NCBI GenBank assembly: GCA_938015405.1
Contig: CALLPZ010000038.1
Span: 1-10,910 of the forward strand
Direction: 5' to 3'
Length of the DNA stretch: 10,910 bases
Source of the DNA: an uncultured Pseudanabaenaceae cyanobacterium
GTDB taxonomy: Bacteria; Cyanobacteriota; Cyanobacteriia; PCC-9006; JAAUQQ01
How positions within the stretch are numbered: position 1 is the first letter of the stretch; each line of letters begins with the position of its first letter. The position numbers and the translations under genes were made by a program. Shown here in pieces: positions 1 through 5,748 of this stretch. The notes beneath the pieces were generated by a model. It did not search any database. It was given only the letters and a program-made list of their open reading frames with translations, and was not told the origin of the DNA.

Positions 1-309
1 AAACAGATCCAAAGGATATGCAATGAAGCAGAAGTACTGGTTGTCTTCGCCAGGAACGGGCTCAACTGCATAGCAACGACCTTTGTAGCGATCCAGGTCG
101 GTCAGCAAGTCGGTCCAAACCGTGGTCCAAGTACCGGTGGAGGATTCAGCGGCAACAGCTGCAGCTGCTTCTTCAGCAGGTACACCAGGCTGAGGGGTCA
201 TGCGGAAGCATGCCAACAGGTCGGTGTCCTTGGGGGTGTACTCAGGGGTGTAATAGGTCAGACGATAGTCCTGTACACCGGCCTTATAGCCCTGGTTCTG
301 TGCGGCCAT
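1..309 (-). CDS. rbcL: RuBisCO large subunit, form IB (N-terminal 103 residues; 3' end outside window)
   Basis: Catalytic large subunit of ribulose-1,5-bisphosphate carboxylase/oxygenase, which fixes CO2 onto RuBP inside the carboxysome. The ATG at 309-307 opens a frame that stays open to the window edge. The product contains YTPEYTPKDTDLLACFR (residues 21-36 region), PGVPAEEAAAAVAAESSTG, TWTTVWTDLLTDLDRYKG and ends at FIAYPLDLF, all hallmark N-terminal blocks of cyanobacterial/plant-type RbcL. Glu55, Thr60 and Trp61 match the spinach active-site residues Glu60, Thr65 and Trp66. An AGGGAG ribosome-binding site (plus-strand ctccct, 321-326) lies 11 bases before the ATG and supports this start. 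The gene follows the ccm genes on the same strand after a 903-base spacer, so it probably has its own promoter or a long processed leader. The catalytic barrel, and any rbcX or rbcS, lie outside the window. Confidence 0.98.
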   Translation of the reverse strand, partial: MAAQNQGYKAGVQDYRLTYYTPEYTPKDTDLLACFRMTPQPGVPAEEAAAAVAAESSTGTWTTVWTDLLTDLDRYKGRCYAVEPVPGEDNQYFCFIAYPLDLF

Positions 310-356
310 TTACTATATTTCTCCCTAGTTTCACAAAATCGAAGACTCTGCCGCTT

Positions 357-393
357 CTGGAGTTGGTTCAGGCTCAGCCCGCTCCAACTCCAG
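357..393 (-). promoter_or_regulatory. Stem-loop in the presumed rbcL 5' leader
   Basis: CTGGAGTTGG (357-366) pairs perfectly with CCAACTCCAG (384-393), giving a 10-bp stem with a 17-base loop. It ends 47 bases before the rbcL ATG and about 30 bases before the ribosome-binding site. In the transcript it would form a leader stem-loop that leaves the ribosome site free. A role in mRNA stability or translation of rbcL is inference from position. Confidence 0.5.
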
Positions 394-750
394 CTCCAAA
401 ACTTTTGGGCTATTCGTTGGGGCGACACTGACAATGCAGTCAAACTACAAAGCCAATTAATAGCCCTATCCAAACCGGCAGAACGCTCGTCTTACGACTG
501 ACATTGTTGAAAGTTACTCTGCAATGTTGAGCTCTTTCTTAAGAATTAACTTAGCATGTGGCGGCTCATTCAGATCCATGACTTTCCTGGCGGGATCGAT
601 AGGTTTTACTTAACTATCTCCAGCGACTGAAATCCCCTACGAAAAGAGTGCTTGAGCAGAGGGGTTCTCCCTCTCCACCAAAGCACTCTACTGGCACTCA
701 AAAGCGCCTCACCAAAAGCCTATTTGTCGAGCATTCTTCCAAGGAGCTGC

Positions 751-772
751 GGATTAGGCAGCTACCTAATCC
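751..772. repeat. Perfect inverted repeat GGATTAGG-N6-CCTAATCC upstream of rbcL
   Basis: Two 8-base arms are exact reverse complements around a 6-base centre (cagcta). The dyad contains ATTAG and CTAAT half sites, like those recognised by LysR-type regulators of RuBisCO genes, but the ATTA and TAAT cores are 10 bases apart instead of the usual 7. It lies 442 bases before the rbcL start. It could be an operator with relaxed spacing or an RNA hairpin with a 6-base loop. No T-run follows, so a terminator is unlikely. Confidence 0.45.
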
Positions 773-942
773 ACAAGCTAAAGCATCAAGTACTACCAGC
801 AAGTACCTATAAAATGAGCATTCACTCACAATTAGTAGAAGTATCGTTAACCTATATAGAGAGACGGCTTAGAGGCTTTAACAAGCCAAGAGTTAGATGC
901 ATACCAAGAGACTTAGACGTATAAAAGAGCAAAGCAAGCGCA

Positions 943-982
943 GAAGAAATCAATTTTCTTCACAGCTCATAGGAGTGAAGAA
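943..982. repeat. Two overlapping, mutually exclusive stem-loops
   Basis: GAAGAAA (943-949) can pair with TTTCTTC (955-961). TTCTTCAC (956-963) can instead pair with GTGAAGAA (975-982). The two pairings share the TTCTTC segment, so only one can form at a time. The arrangement lies about 230 bases downstream of ccmO and upstream of rbcL. Competing hairpins of this kind can act as attenuators, but no T-run or leader peptide accompanies them here. Confidence 0.3.
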
Positions 983-1190
983 TTCAAAACCACTAAATTT
1001 CAAAGAGAAGCAATAAGTATTGAGCCTTCTACAAGCTCTATTTAGCACCCATCAAAAAAGGCAGATTACTCACCAAGAGCTGCTCCCTAGGCAAGATCAA
1101 ATATTGCTTATGATTGACCTACGAACTCCAGGCATGAAGCTCAAAACTTTAGACCATTGGCACAGGTCAGAAAGACATAACAAAATAGAT

Positions 1191-1209
1191 AGGAGATCAA
1201 CCATCTCTT
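1191..1209 (-). terminator. Weak hairpin just after the ccmO stop codon
   Basis: On the minus strand, immediately after the ccmO TAG, GAGAT and ATCTC form a 5-bp stem around GGTTG, followed by a T-rich tail containing CTATTTTGTT. The stem is short, so it would be a leaky terminator at best. That leaves open read-through from the ccm operon toward rbcL. Confidence 0.3.
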
Positions 1210-1212
1210 ATG

Positions 1213-2256
1213 CTATTCGCGCTCAGAATCCCCCGTTCGTTCAGGCAACTCTTTCTGAGGCTGAGAAGGAATAGTTGGAGACTTCTCCTGTTCCGTCAAA
1301 ACCTTTTCTTGTGAAATAGCAGGATCTTCCAAAAGACGAGTCGATTCATCAACAGGTAAGTTCAACGCCTGTGACTCTTGCAGAGGTTGAGCAGCTTGCA
1401 CTTCCACTGGCACAAGTTCTCGCTCTTGCAATTCTGGTAGAGCAATCTGCTCTGCTGGAGGAGCTTGCTCAATCGCCTGTTCCGGCGCAGCTTTTTCAGC
1501 TAATTCTGGTAAAGGCTGTTCCATCGTCATGCGTTTTGGCTTCGGCATGACCTTCATCAGATCATCCAATGGACGAGGAATAACCATAATTGCGTGGAGT
1601 TCGCCAATACGCTCCGCCTCATTCATTCCTGCTTCCACCGCCATCGTCACATCGCCGATGCGACCTTGAACGATCGCCGTACATAAACCACTGCCTGTAG
1701 TCTCATAGGTGATCAGGTCAACATTGGCGCATTTCATCATGGCGTCAGAAGCACCCACCATTGCTGGAAAACCTCGGGTCTCGATCATGCCGAGCGCACC
1801 GGTCGTTTCAAAATCCCCTGCCCGCTCAGAAAACTCTGCAAAGCGAGAGCTAATCGGTAAGACAGCATCGAGGTTGGGCCAAGGCCGAGGCAGCATCATA
1901 CTCGACACATATTGGTCGAACTGTTCTGCGGTTTTCTTGCCTGCAGCCACGGCAATCTTGACATCGGCATAGCCACCCCGTACCACCGCCGTGCAGTAAC
2001 CACTTCCCGTTTTCTCATAGCCCACCAAGGTGACCCCGGAAGACTTGAGCATCATGTCTGCTGTCCCAATAATGGCTGGGAAACTTCGGGTACAGACCAA
2101 CCCCAAGGCCCCTTCATCAAGAGGCTTGGGCTTCAAGGCCTGAACAGACAGCTCATCCTTTTGTTCAGCAGAGGCAGGTTGAGCCCCGGCTGGACTAGGA
2201 ACAATATTCTGCTCCTGGGCAGGATTGTCAGAGCTAGCATTACTGAGATCGGACAT
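1213..2256 (-). CDS. ccmO: Carboxysome shell protein CcmO, tandem BMC domains with long terminal extensions
   Basis: Shell protein of the beta-carboxysome made of two bacterial microcompartment (BMC) domains; in the family it forms hexamer-like pseudohexamers in the shell. With the ATG at 2256 (MSDLSNASS) the product has 347 residues. BMC1 covers about 50-135 (ALGLVCTRSFPAIIGTADMM, pore motif EKTGSG at 81-86) and BMC2 about 154-235 (GALGMIETRGFPAMVGASDA, pore motif ETTGSG at 185-190, so the usual Lys is Thr). The N-terminal extension is about 48 residues. The C-terminal tail of about 110 residues is rich in Pro, Glu and Gln and contains LPEL twice. A TTG five codons upstream is possible but less likely; no strong ribosome site precedes either. 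It is the last ccm gene, 70 bases after ccmN, probably in one operon. Confidence 0.93.
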   Translation of the reverse strand: MSDLSNASSDNPAQEQNIVPSPAGAQPASAEQKDELSVQALKPKPLDEGALGLVCTRSFPAIIGTADMMLKSSGVTLVGYEKTGSGYCTAVVRGGYADVKIAVAAGKKTAEQFDQYVSSMMLPRPWPNLDAVLPISSRFAEFSERAGDFETTGALGMIETRGFPAMVGASDAMMKCANVDLITYETTGSGLCTAIVQGRIGDVTMAVEAGMNEAERIGELHAIMVIPRPLDDLMKVMPKPKRMTMEQPLPELAEKAAPEQAIEQAPPAEQIALPELQERELVPVEVQAAQPLQESQALNLPVDESTRLLEDPAISQEKVLTEQEKSPTIPSQPQKELPERTGDSERE

Positions 2257-2326
2257 GGGAAGCAGTCCCAAAAGATAGCTGGTGCCTTCAACCCACCGGG
2301 TTCAATGCAAGTCGTTAGATACCTTC

Positions 2327-2962
2327 TCAATGAGAAAACATCTCGCCTCTCATCTGTTCAAACTGAGCCTTGCCATAAACAACGGTCTTAGACCGAGGCT
2401 TTCCGGTTGCAGCAGTTGAACTAGGCGAGCTTGAAGCAGTTGGAGTTTCTGGCTCAACCTCATCCCAAGGGGAAGGCTCTGGTTCCATCTTGGCAGCTTT
2501 TGGAGTAGAGGCCTCAGCACTGTTACGTTTATCGGTTGCAGCACCAACATTTTCTATTTTCGGAGCAGCATCAGGCTGCTGTTCCGAAGCAAAAGTTGTG
2601 GCTTCAACCGAGCGACCCATGCTTCCAAGCAGGGACGCTGGAGGCACGAGCTGGCCCGGTGCAACACTCACGTTGTAAATCGTGGTGGAAGTGCCAATAC
2701 AGGCCTGAGCACCGATGCGGCAATGGCCAACGATGACAGTTCCTGCACCAAGAGAAGCACCGGCCTCTACCGTGATGGTGCCGTCATTGGCATGGAGTAC
2801 AGAACCTAGGCCCAAACAGACTCCTGCACCAATGACGATGGCGCAATCACTATCAGCTTTGAGCACCGACCCCGCTGCGATCACTGCATCGGGGGCAATG
2901 GAGACATCACCACTCGTGCAGTAATGAGTCATTGATGGTGACTGCAGTGGGGGCAAGTGCAT
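2327..2962 (-). CDS. ccmN: Carboxysome assembly protein CcmN
   Basis: Bridges the RuBisCO-CcmM core to the CcmK shell during beta-carboxysome assembly. The 211-residue product starts MHLPPLQSP, as in the family. Residues about 17-112 form a left-handed beta-helix of hexapeptide repeats (for example VVIG/VCLG/LGSV-type turns, GAGTVIVGHCRIGAQACIG). A low-complexity Pro/Ser/Glu/Ala linker follows at about 115-193. The C-terminal amphipathic encapsulation peptide is VVYGKAQFEQMRGEMFSH (194-211), the segment that binds CcmK2 in characterised species. The ATG at 2962 has an AGGA ribosome site 3 bases upstream and lies 9 bases after the ccmM stop, which indicates translational coupling. An internal Met at residue 11 is a less likely start. 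Confidence 0.95.
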   Translation of the reverse strand: MHLPPLQSPSMTHYCTSGDVSIAPDAVIAAGSVLKADSDCAIVIGAGVCLGLGSVLHANDGTITVEAGASLGAGTVIVGHCRIGAQACIGTSTTIYNVSVAPGQLVPPASLLGSMGRSVEATTFASEQQPDAAPKIENVGAATDKRNSAEASTPKAAKMEPEPSPWDEVEPETPTASSSPSSTAATGKPRSKTVVYGKAQFEQMRGEMFSH

Positions 2963-2971
2963 TAATCCTGC

Positions 2972-3925
2972 CTATGGCCTTTGGACAAGGATCTCGCTCA
3001 TTCGACGCTTGGCCTTAATGTCGACCCCAATCAGGCGAACATAATCCTTCGGGTGATCCGCTAGATAGTCATTCAAGGTACCAATCACCTGAGACTCGCT
3101 AGTGGAATTAATCAAAGGCAAGGTTTGCCAGCTGCTGGTCTTAAAACGACGAGGGCTCGCATACTCAACGCCCACACGGCAGCCTTGGCTCAGAATGCTA
3201 CGGACTTGGGAAGTCACATCACCACCGCCACTATTGCCACCGCCACTACTGCTGCTCGCAGTGCTGCTAGTCGCAGTTGCACCGCTAGCCAGTGTTGCCG
3301 GTGCACTTGAGGTATCAACGGGACCATCAGGACGCTGAACCAGAATTTCCGCGACACGGCGACGGGCAGCGGTATCGACGATGACCGCACGCACATATTC
3401 ACCGGTGTGCTCAGCCATAAAGCTCTGCAGCCCAGCAACGGACTGCTGGCTACTGCCAGTCAACCAAGAGCTAGTTTTGAAGCGACGAGCATTAGCATGC
3501 TCCGTTGTCACCTTGTAGCCCTGGTTGATGTAGTTAGTGATTTGGGAGGTCCAGCCACCACCAGAAACATGGCTATTGCCAGTGCGATTACGGCCACCGC
3601 CACCGGAAGGCACTGCTGCTGCATGACCCTGGGCAACGGGCTTGCCATCAGGACGCTGAATCAATGCTTCCAGGACGCGGCGACGTGCCTTGGTATCAAT
3701 GCCGATGATGCGAACATACTCGCCTTCATGCTCGCGCACGCAGGACTCGAGTTCTGCAATGACCTGACCTTCACCACTGGCCTGAATGGGCTGGCAGGTC
3801 TGCCAAGAACTCGTACGGAAGCGCCGAGGCGTGGCATGTTCCGTACCAATTTTGTAACCCTGGCTGAGCAAACTCCGAACCTGGGCGACAACTTCAGGGC
3901 TAAGGAGCCCAGTACCGTTTCTCAT
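2972..3925 (-). other. Candidate internal start for the short CcmM isoform (M35-type)
   Basis: In studied beta-cyanobacteria ccmM also yields a short form made only of the RbcS-like domains, by internal initiation. Here Met230 (ATG at 3925) falls in the linker just before the first RbcS-like domain and would give a 317-residue product of about 35 kDa. A GGGA lies 8 bases upstream, a weak ribosome site, so initiation at this codon is plausible but not shown by sequence alone. Confidence 0.55.
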
Positions 3926-4612
3926 CTGTTTGTTCCCGTCGATTGAAATATCTGGATGCTGCTCAGCAGGTGTCTGGGGCAGAACGCAGCGTTGCTCCGC
4001 TCCAGCGTGGTAGCCAGCCTTTGTCGCTTGGCTAATCCCAATGATGTGAGCCACAAAGGATTGATCCTCAGAGCGCACATCAGGTAGGCGGTCAGCCTGC
4101 TGCTGATTCGTAATCACCGCACCCGAAGGCACGTATTTACCAGGGGGAATTTCCACATCCTGAATCAGCACATGCATCATCACGATGGACCCAGCCCCCA
4201 CCCGGGCATTGAAAATAGTCGAGCGAAAGCCAATAAAACAGCCATCTCCCACATAGGCCGGGCCATGGACCAAAGCCTTGTGGGCAAGGGTTGAACCTTG
4301 ACCAATCCAAACGGAATAATCCCGCTGGTTATCGCCAAGAACTCGTCCCTGGGCTAAACCATGGACCACAACCCCATCCTGAACAATGGTCCCTGGACCA
4401 ATCCAAAAGGGCGTCCCTTCATCTGCTCGGATGGAAGTGCCAGGAGACACCAAAGCATCCGCACCGATGCACACATCTCCAATGATATTGGAGAAGGAAT
4501 GCACATAGGCAGCGGAATCAATAGTGGGCTCTGCCAGGGACTTAGCCCATGGATTGGCACCGGGATTCGCTGAATTTGGAATTGATGGAGCGGTGACGCT
4601 ATGAACCACCAC
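2972..4612 (-). CDS. ccmM: Carboxysome scaffold CcmM: gamma-carbonic anhydrase-like domain plus three RbcS-like domains
   Basis: Scaffold that condenses RuBisCO in the beta-carboxysome core. The 546-residue product begins at a GTG supported by GGAGGA 8 bases upstream. Residues about 25-200 are a gamma-carbonic anhydrase-like beta-helix (YVHSFSNIIGDV, IRADEGTPF, HGPAYVGDGCFIGFRSTIFN). The zinc-ligand histidines appear to be kept as His84, His111 and His116. Compared with the active Thermosynechococcus protein as I remember it, the disulfide pair is broken: Ala203 replaces the first cysteine and only Cys209 remains. Three RbcS-like domains follow at about 239-322, 352-429 and 464-546, each with a RRF(R/K)TSSW motif, joined by Gly/Ser/Thr-rich linkers. 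The Cys273/Cys291 pair in the first domain matches the spacing of the redox pair in PCC 7942. The second domain is about six residues shorter and has no cysteine. Confidence 0.97.
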   Translation of the reverse strand: MVVHSVTAPSIPNSANPGANPWAKSLAEPTIDSAAYVHSFSNIIGDVCIGADALVSPGTSIRADEGTPFWIGPGTIVQDGVVVHGLAQGRVLGDNQRDYSVWIGQGSTLAHKALVHGPAYVGDGCFIGFRSTIFNARVGAGSIVMMHVLIQDVEIPPGKYVPSGAVITNQQQADRLPDVRSEDQSFVAHIIGISQATKAGYHAGAEQRCVLPQTPAEQHPDISIDGNKQMRNGTGLLSPEVVAQVRSLLSQGYKIGTEHATPRRFRTSSWQTCQPIQASGEGQVIAELESCVREHEGEYVRIIGIDTKARRRVLEALIQRPDGKPVAQGHAAAVPSGGGGRNRTGNSHVSGGGWTSQITNYINQGYKVTTEHANARRFKTSSWLTGSSQQSVAGLQSFMAEHTGEYVRAVIVDTAARRRVAEILVQRPDGPVDTSSAPATLASGATATSSTASSSSGGGNSGGGDVTSQVRSILSQGCRVGVEYASPRRFKTSSWQTLPLINSTSESQVIGTLNDYLADHPKDYVRLIGVDIKAKRRMSEILVQRP

Positions 4613-4620
4613 AGATGACT

Positions 4621-4626
4621 TCCTCC
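4621..4626 (-). promoter_or_regulatory. Strong ribosome-binding site that fixes the ccmM GTG start
   Basis: Plus-strand tcctcc reads GGAGGA in the transcript, 8 bases before the GTG at 4612. This near-perfect anti-16S match outweighs the lack of an ATG and supports the 546-residue form. It also allows ccmM to be translated independently after the 182-base gap from ccmL. Confidence 0.8.
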
Positions 4627-4794
4627 AATGTCAATGAACAGCACTGCTGCCCATTTGGCTATCGCTAATGAAGCGTTACGCCTGCTACAGCGCGTCTTTT
4701 TGCAGCTTGCGAAGATGTCTCAAACTTCTTTGCTCGGAGGCAATAACGCTCAAGAAGCGGAACCGCACATCTCCTCACGACCCTCGGGTCAATG

Positions 4795-5082
4795 CTATTT
4801 CCGGTAAAGGGAACGATTTTCCACCGTAACGGTGTCAATGATTGCGATGACGGCAGCATCAATCGGGCGATCGCTACAATCCCGCACATGGCGAGCTTGG
4901 CTACCCCGACTGACTAAAACCCATTCATCCACACCTGCCCCAACCATGTCAGCGGCGACCTCATGGCCCGGCACTAGCTCCCCACTTTCATCCACAAATT
5001 GCAGAACTAAGAACTTCACCCCCTGGAGGCTAGGTTCCTTGTAGGTGCTAACAACCGTTCCTCGGACCTTTGCTATACGCAT
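4795..5082 (-). CDS. ccmL: Carboxysome vertex protein CcmL
   Basis: Pentameric EutN/CcmL-family protein that caps the twelve vertices of the icosahedral shell. The 95-residue product runs from MRIAKVRGTVVSTYKEPSLQG through EVAADMVGAGVDEWVLVSRG and SQARHVRDCSDRPIDAAVIA to IIDTVTVENRSLYRK, all family signatures. It ends a few residues earlier than the 99-100 residues usual in the family; the bases after the stop do not restore the usual tail in any frame, so this looks like a natural short end. The ATG at 5082 has no clear ribosome site, only the purine-rich AGAAGAGAAAAA directly after the upstream hairpin. Low vertex stoichiometry would fit weak translation. It sits 157 bases after ccmK and 182 bases before ccmM. 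Confidence 0.96.
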   Translation of the reverse strand: MRIAKVRGTVVSTYKEPSLQGVKFLVLQFVDESGELVPGHEVAADMVGAGVDEWVLVSRGSQARHVRDCSDRPIDAAVIAIIDTVTVENRSLYRK

Positions 5083-5098
5083 GAAATTTAATTTTTCT

Positions 5099-5147
5099 CT
5101 TCTAGGGAGTCATAGCCACAGGACTCCAGTGGCGGATTCCCTAGAAG
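5099..5147 (-). promoter_or_regulatory. Two-tier intercistronic hairpin between ccmK and ccmL
   Basis: CTTCTAGGGA (5099-5108) and TCCCTAGAAG (5138-5147) form a perfect 10-bp outer stem. Inside it GCCAC (5115-5119) and GTGGC (5129-5133) form a 5-bp inner stem. In the transcript the structure ends 16 bases before the ccmL ATG. It has no proper T-run (the tail is AGAAAAATTAAATTTC), so a processing or mRNA-stability element fits better than a simple terminator. It could help make CcmK much more abundant than CcmL; this is inference. Confidence 0.6.
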
Positions 5148-5239
5148 TGATACTCCTAAGCTGCGCCTTTCCCTCACAGGTTTAGGCTGCACTGAAGTCG
5201 AGTGCCAAGCTGGATCAACTTCAGCGATGAAGCTCAGTC

Positions 5240-5548
5240 CTACATGCGGAACTGCTCAACAGCTTCGGTGTAACGAATGGGGAGAACGTACTCAAGGTTC
5301 TCGTGGGGGCGAGCAATGATGTGGTGAGACAGAACCTCGCCACCCGCAACGCGCTTAGCGGAGTCGATGCCAGCAGAAACAGAAGCCTGAACTTCGGAAA
5401 CGTCTCCACGAACAATCACGGTCACACGACCACTACCGATTTTCTCGTAGCCCACCAGCGTTACGCGAGCGGCTTTGACCATGGCGTCAGAAGCTTCAAC
5501 AACAGCGGGGAAACCTAGGGTTTCAATCATTCCTACAGCAATGGGCAT
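5240..5548 (-). CDS. ccmK2: Major carboxysome shell protein CcmK2
   Basis: Single-BMC-domain protein whose hexamers tile the facets of the beta-carboxysome shell and conduct bicarbonate and RuBP through a central pore. The 102-residue product opens MPIAVGMIETLGFPAVVEAS, has the pore loop KIGSGR at 36-41 and ends LPIRYTEAVEQFRM. It matches CcmK2 of PCC 7942 at nearly every position I recall, including the short C-terminus that separates K1/K2 from K3/K4. AAGGA lies 10 bases before the ATG. This is the first gene of the operon, and no second ccmK precedes it, so any K1, K3 or K4 must be elsewhere. CcmK1 and CcmK2 are hard to tell apart by sequence; I use K2 because of length and similarity. Confidence 0.95.
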   Translation of the reverse strand: MPIAVGMIETLGFPAVVEASDAMVKAARVTLVGYEKIGSGRVTVIVRGDVSEVQASVSAGIDSAKRVAGGEVLSHHIIARPHENLEYVLPIRYTEAVEQFRM

Positions 5549-5668
5549 TGTTTCGACGTCCTTAGTACAAATTACTGACTAAAAGCTTGAATCGCTTACG
5601 CTTCCCGTGACGAGGTCTCGTCCTAGGAAGAAGAAATATTGCTGAATTCTGCAATCTTCATAAAAGCC

Positions 5669-5697
5669 AGCATAGATTGGCTGGGGTCTATTGCCAA
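5669..5697 (-). promoter_or_regulatory. Predicted sigma-70-type promoter of the ccmK-L-M-N-O operon
   Basis: Read on the minus strand, TTGGCA (plus-strand 5697-5692) and TATGCT (5674-5669) are separated by exactly 17 bases. The -35 box matches five of six and the -10 box four of six consensus positions. Transcription would begin near 5661, giving a leader of roughly 110 bases before ccmK. No experimental start site is available to me. Confidence 0.5.
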
Positions 5698-5725
5698 CAT
5701 TGGCTTAATGGTGATCCCCAATCTC

Positions 5726-5748
5726 ATTGATTAACGATGCTAATCAAT
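5726..5748 (-). promoter_or_regulatory. Putative LysR-type (RbcR/CmpR/CcmR-like) operator of the ccm operon
   Basis: ATTGATTA and TAATCAAT are perfect 8-base inverted arms around a 7-base centre. The core reads ATTA-A-N5-C-TAAT. This fits the T-N11-A/LysR pattern, the TTA-N7-TAA site known for CmpR, and the ATTA(G/A)-N5-(C/T)TAAT motif I recall for RbcR. Its centre is about 75 bases upstream of the predicted start of transcription, where LysR activators usually bind. The regulator is not encoded in this window. Confidence 0.6.

Larger units (their letters stand above)
310..1212. other. 903-base non-coding spacer between ccmO and rbcL
   Basis: No open frame here resembles a known protein, and the short frames on both strands lack a credible start and ribosome site. 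The spacer must hold the 3' end of the ccm transcript and the promoter and leader of rbcL. I see several dyads, listed separately: a weak hairpin just after ccmO, two mutually exclusive stem-loops near 943-982, a perfect inverted repeat at 751-772 and a 10-bp stem at 357-393 close to rbcL. I could not choose a sigma-70 promoter for rbcL with confidence. The part between about 780 and 1010 is visibly more AT-rich than the flanking genes. Confidence 0.75.

Noticed and set aside
652..924. Plus-strand open frame of 90 codons in the rbcL upstream spacer
   Set aside because: Non-ATG start, no ribosome site, no family resemblance, and it runs against the direction of the flanking genes.
1020..1274. 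Plus-strand open frame of 84 codons
   Set aside because: Overlaps the 3' end of ccmO on the opposite strand, starts at a rare codon and resembles nothing known.
2254..2271. TTG at 2271 as start of CcmO
   Set aside because: An ATG lies five codons downstream; the added residues are not supported by a ribosome site.
4665..4794. Frameshifted C-terminus of CcmL in the gap before ccmM
   Set aside because: The usual C-terminal residues do not appear in any frame after the TAG, so the short end seems natural.
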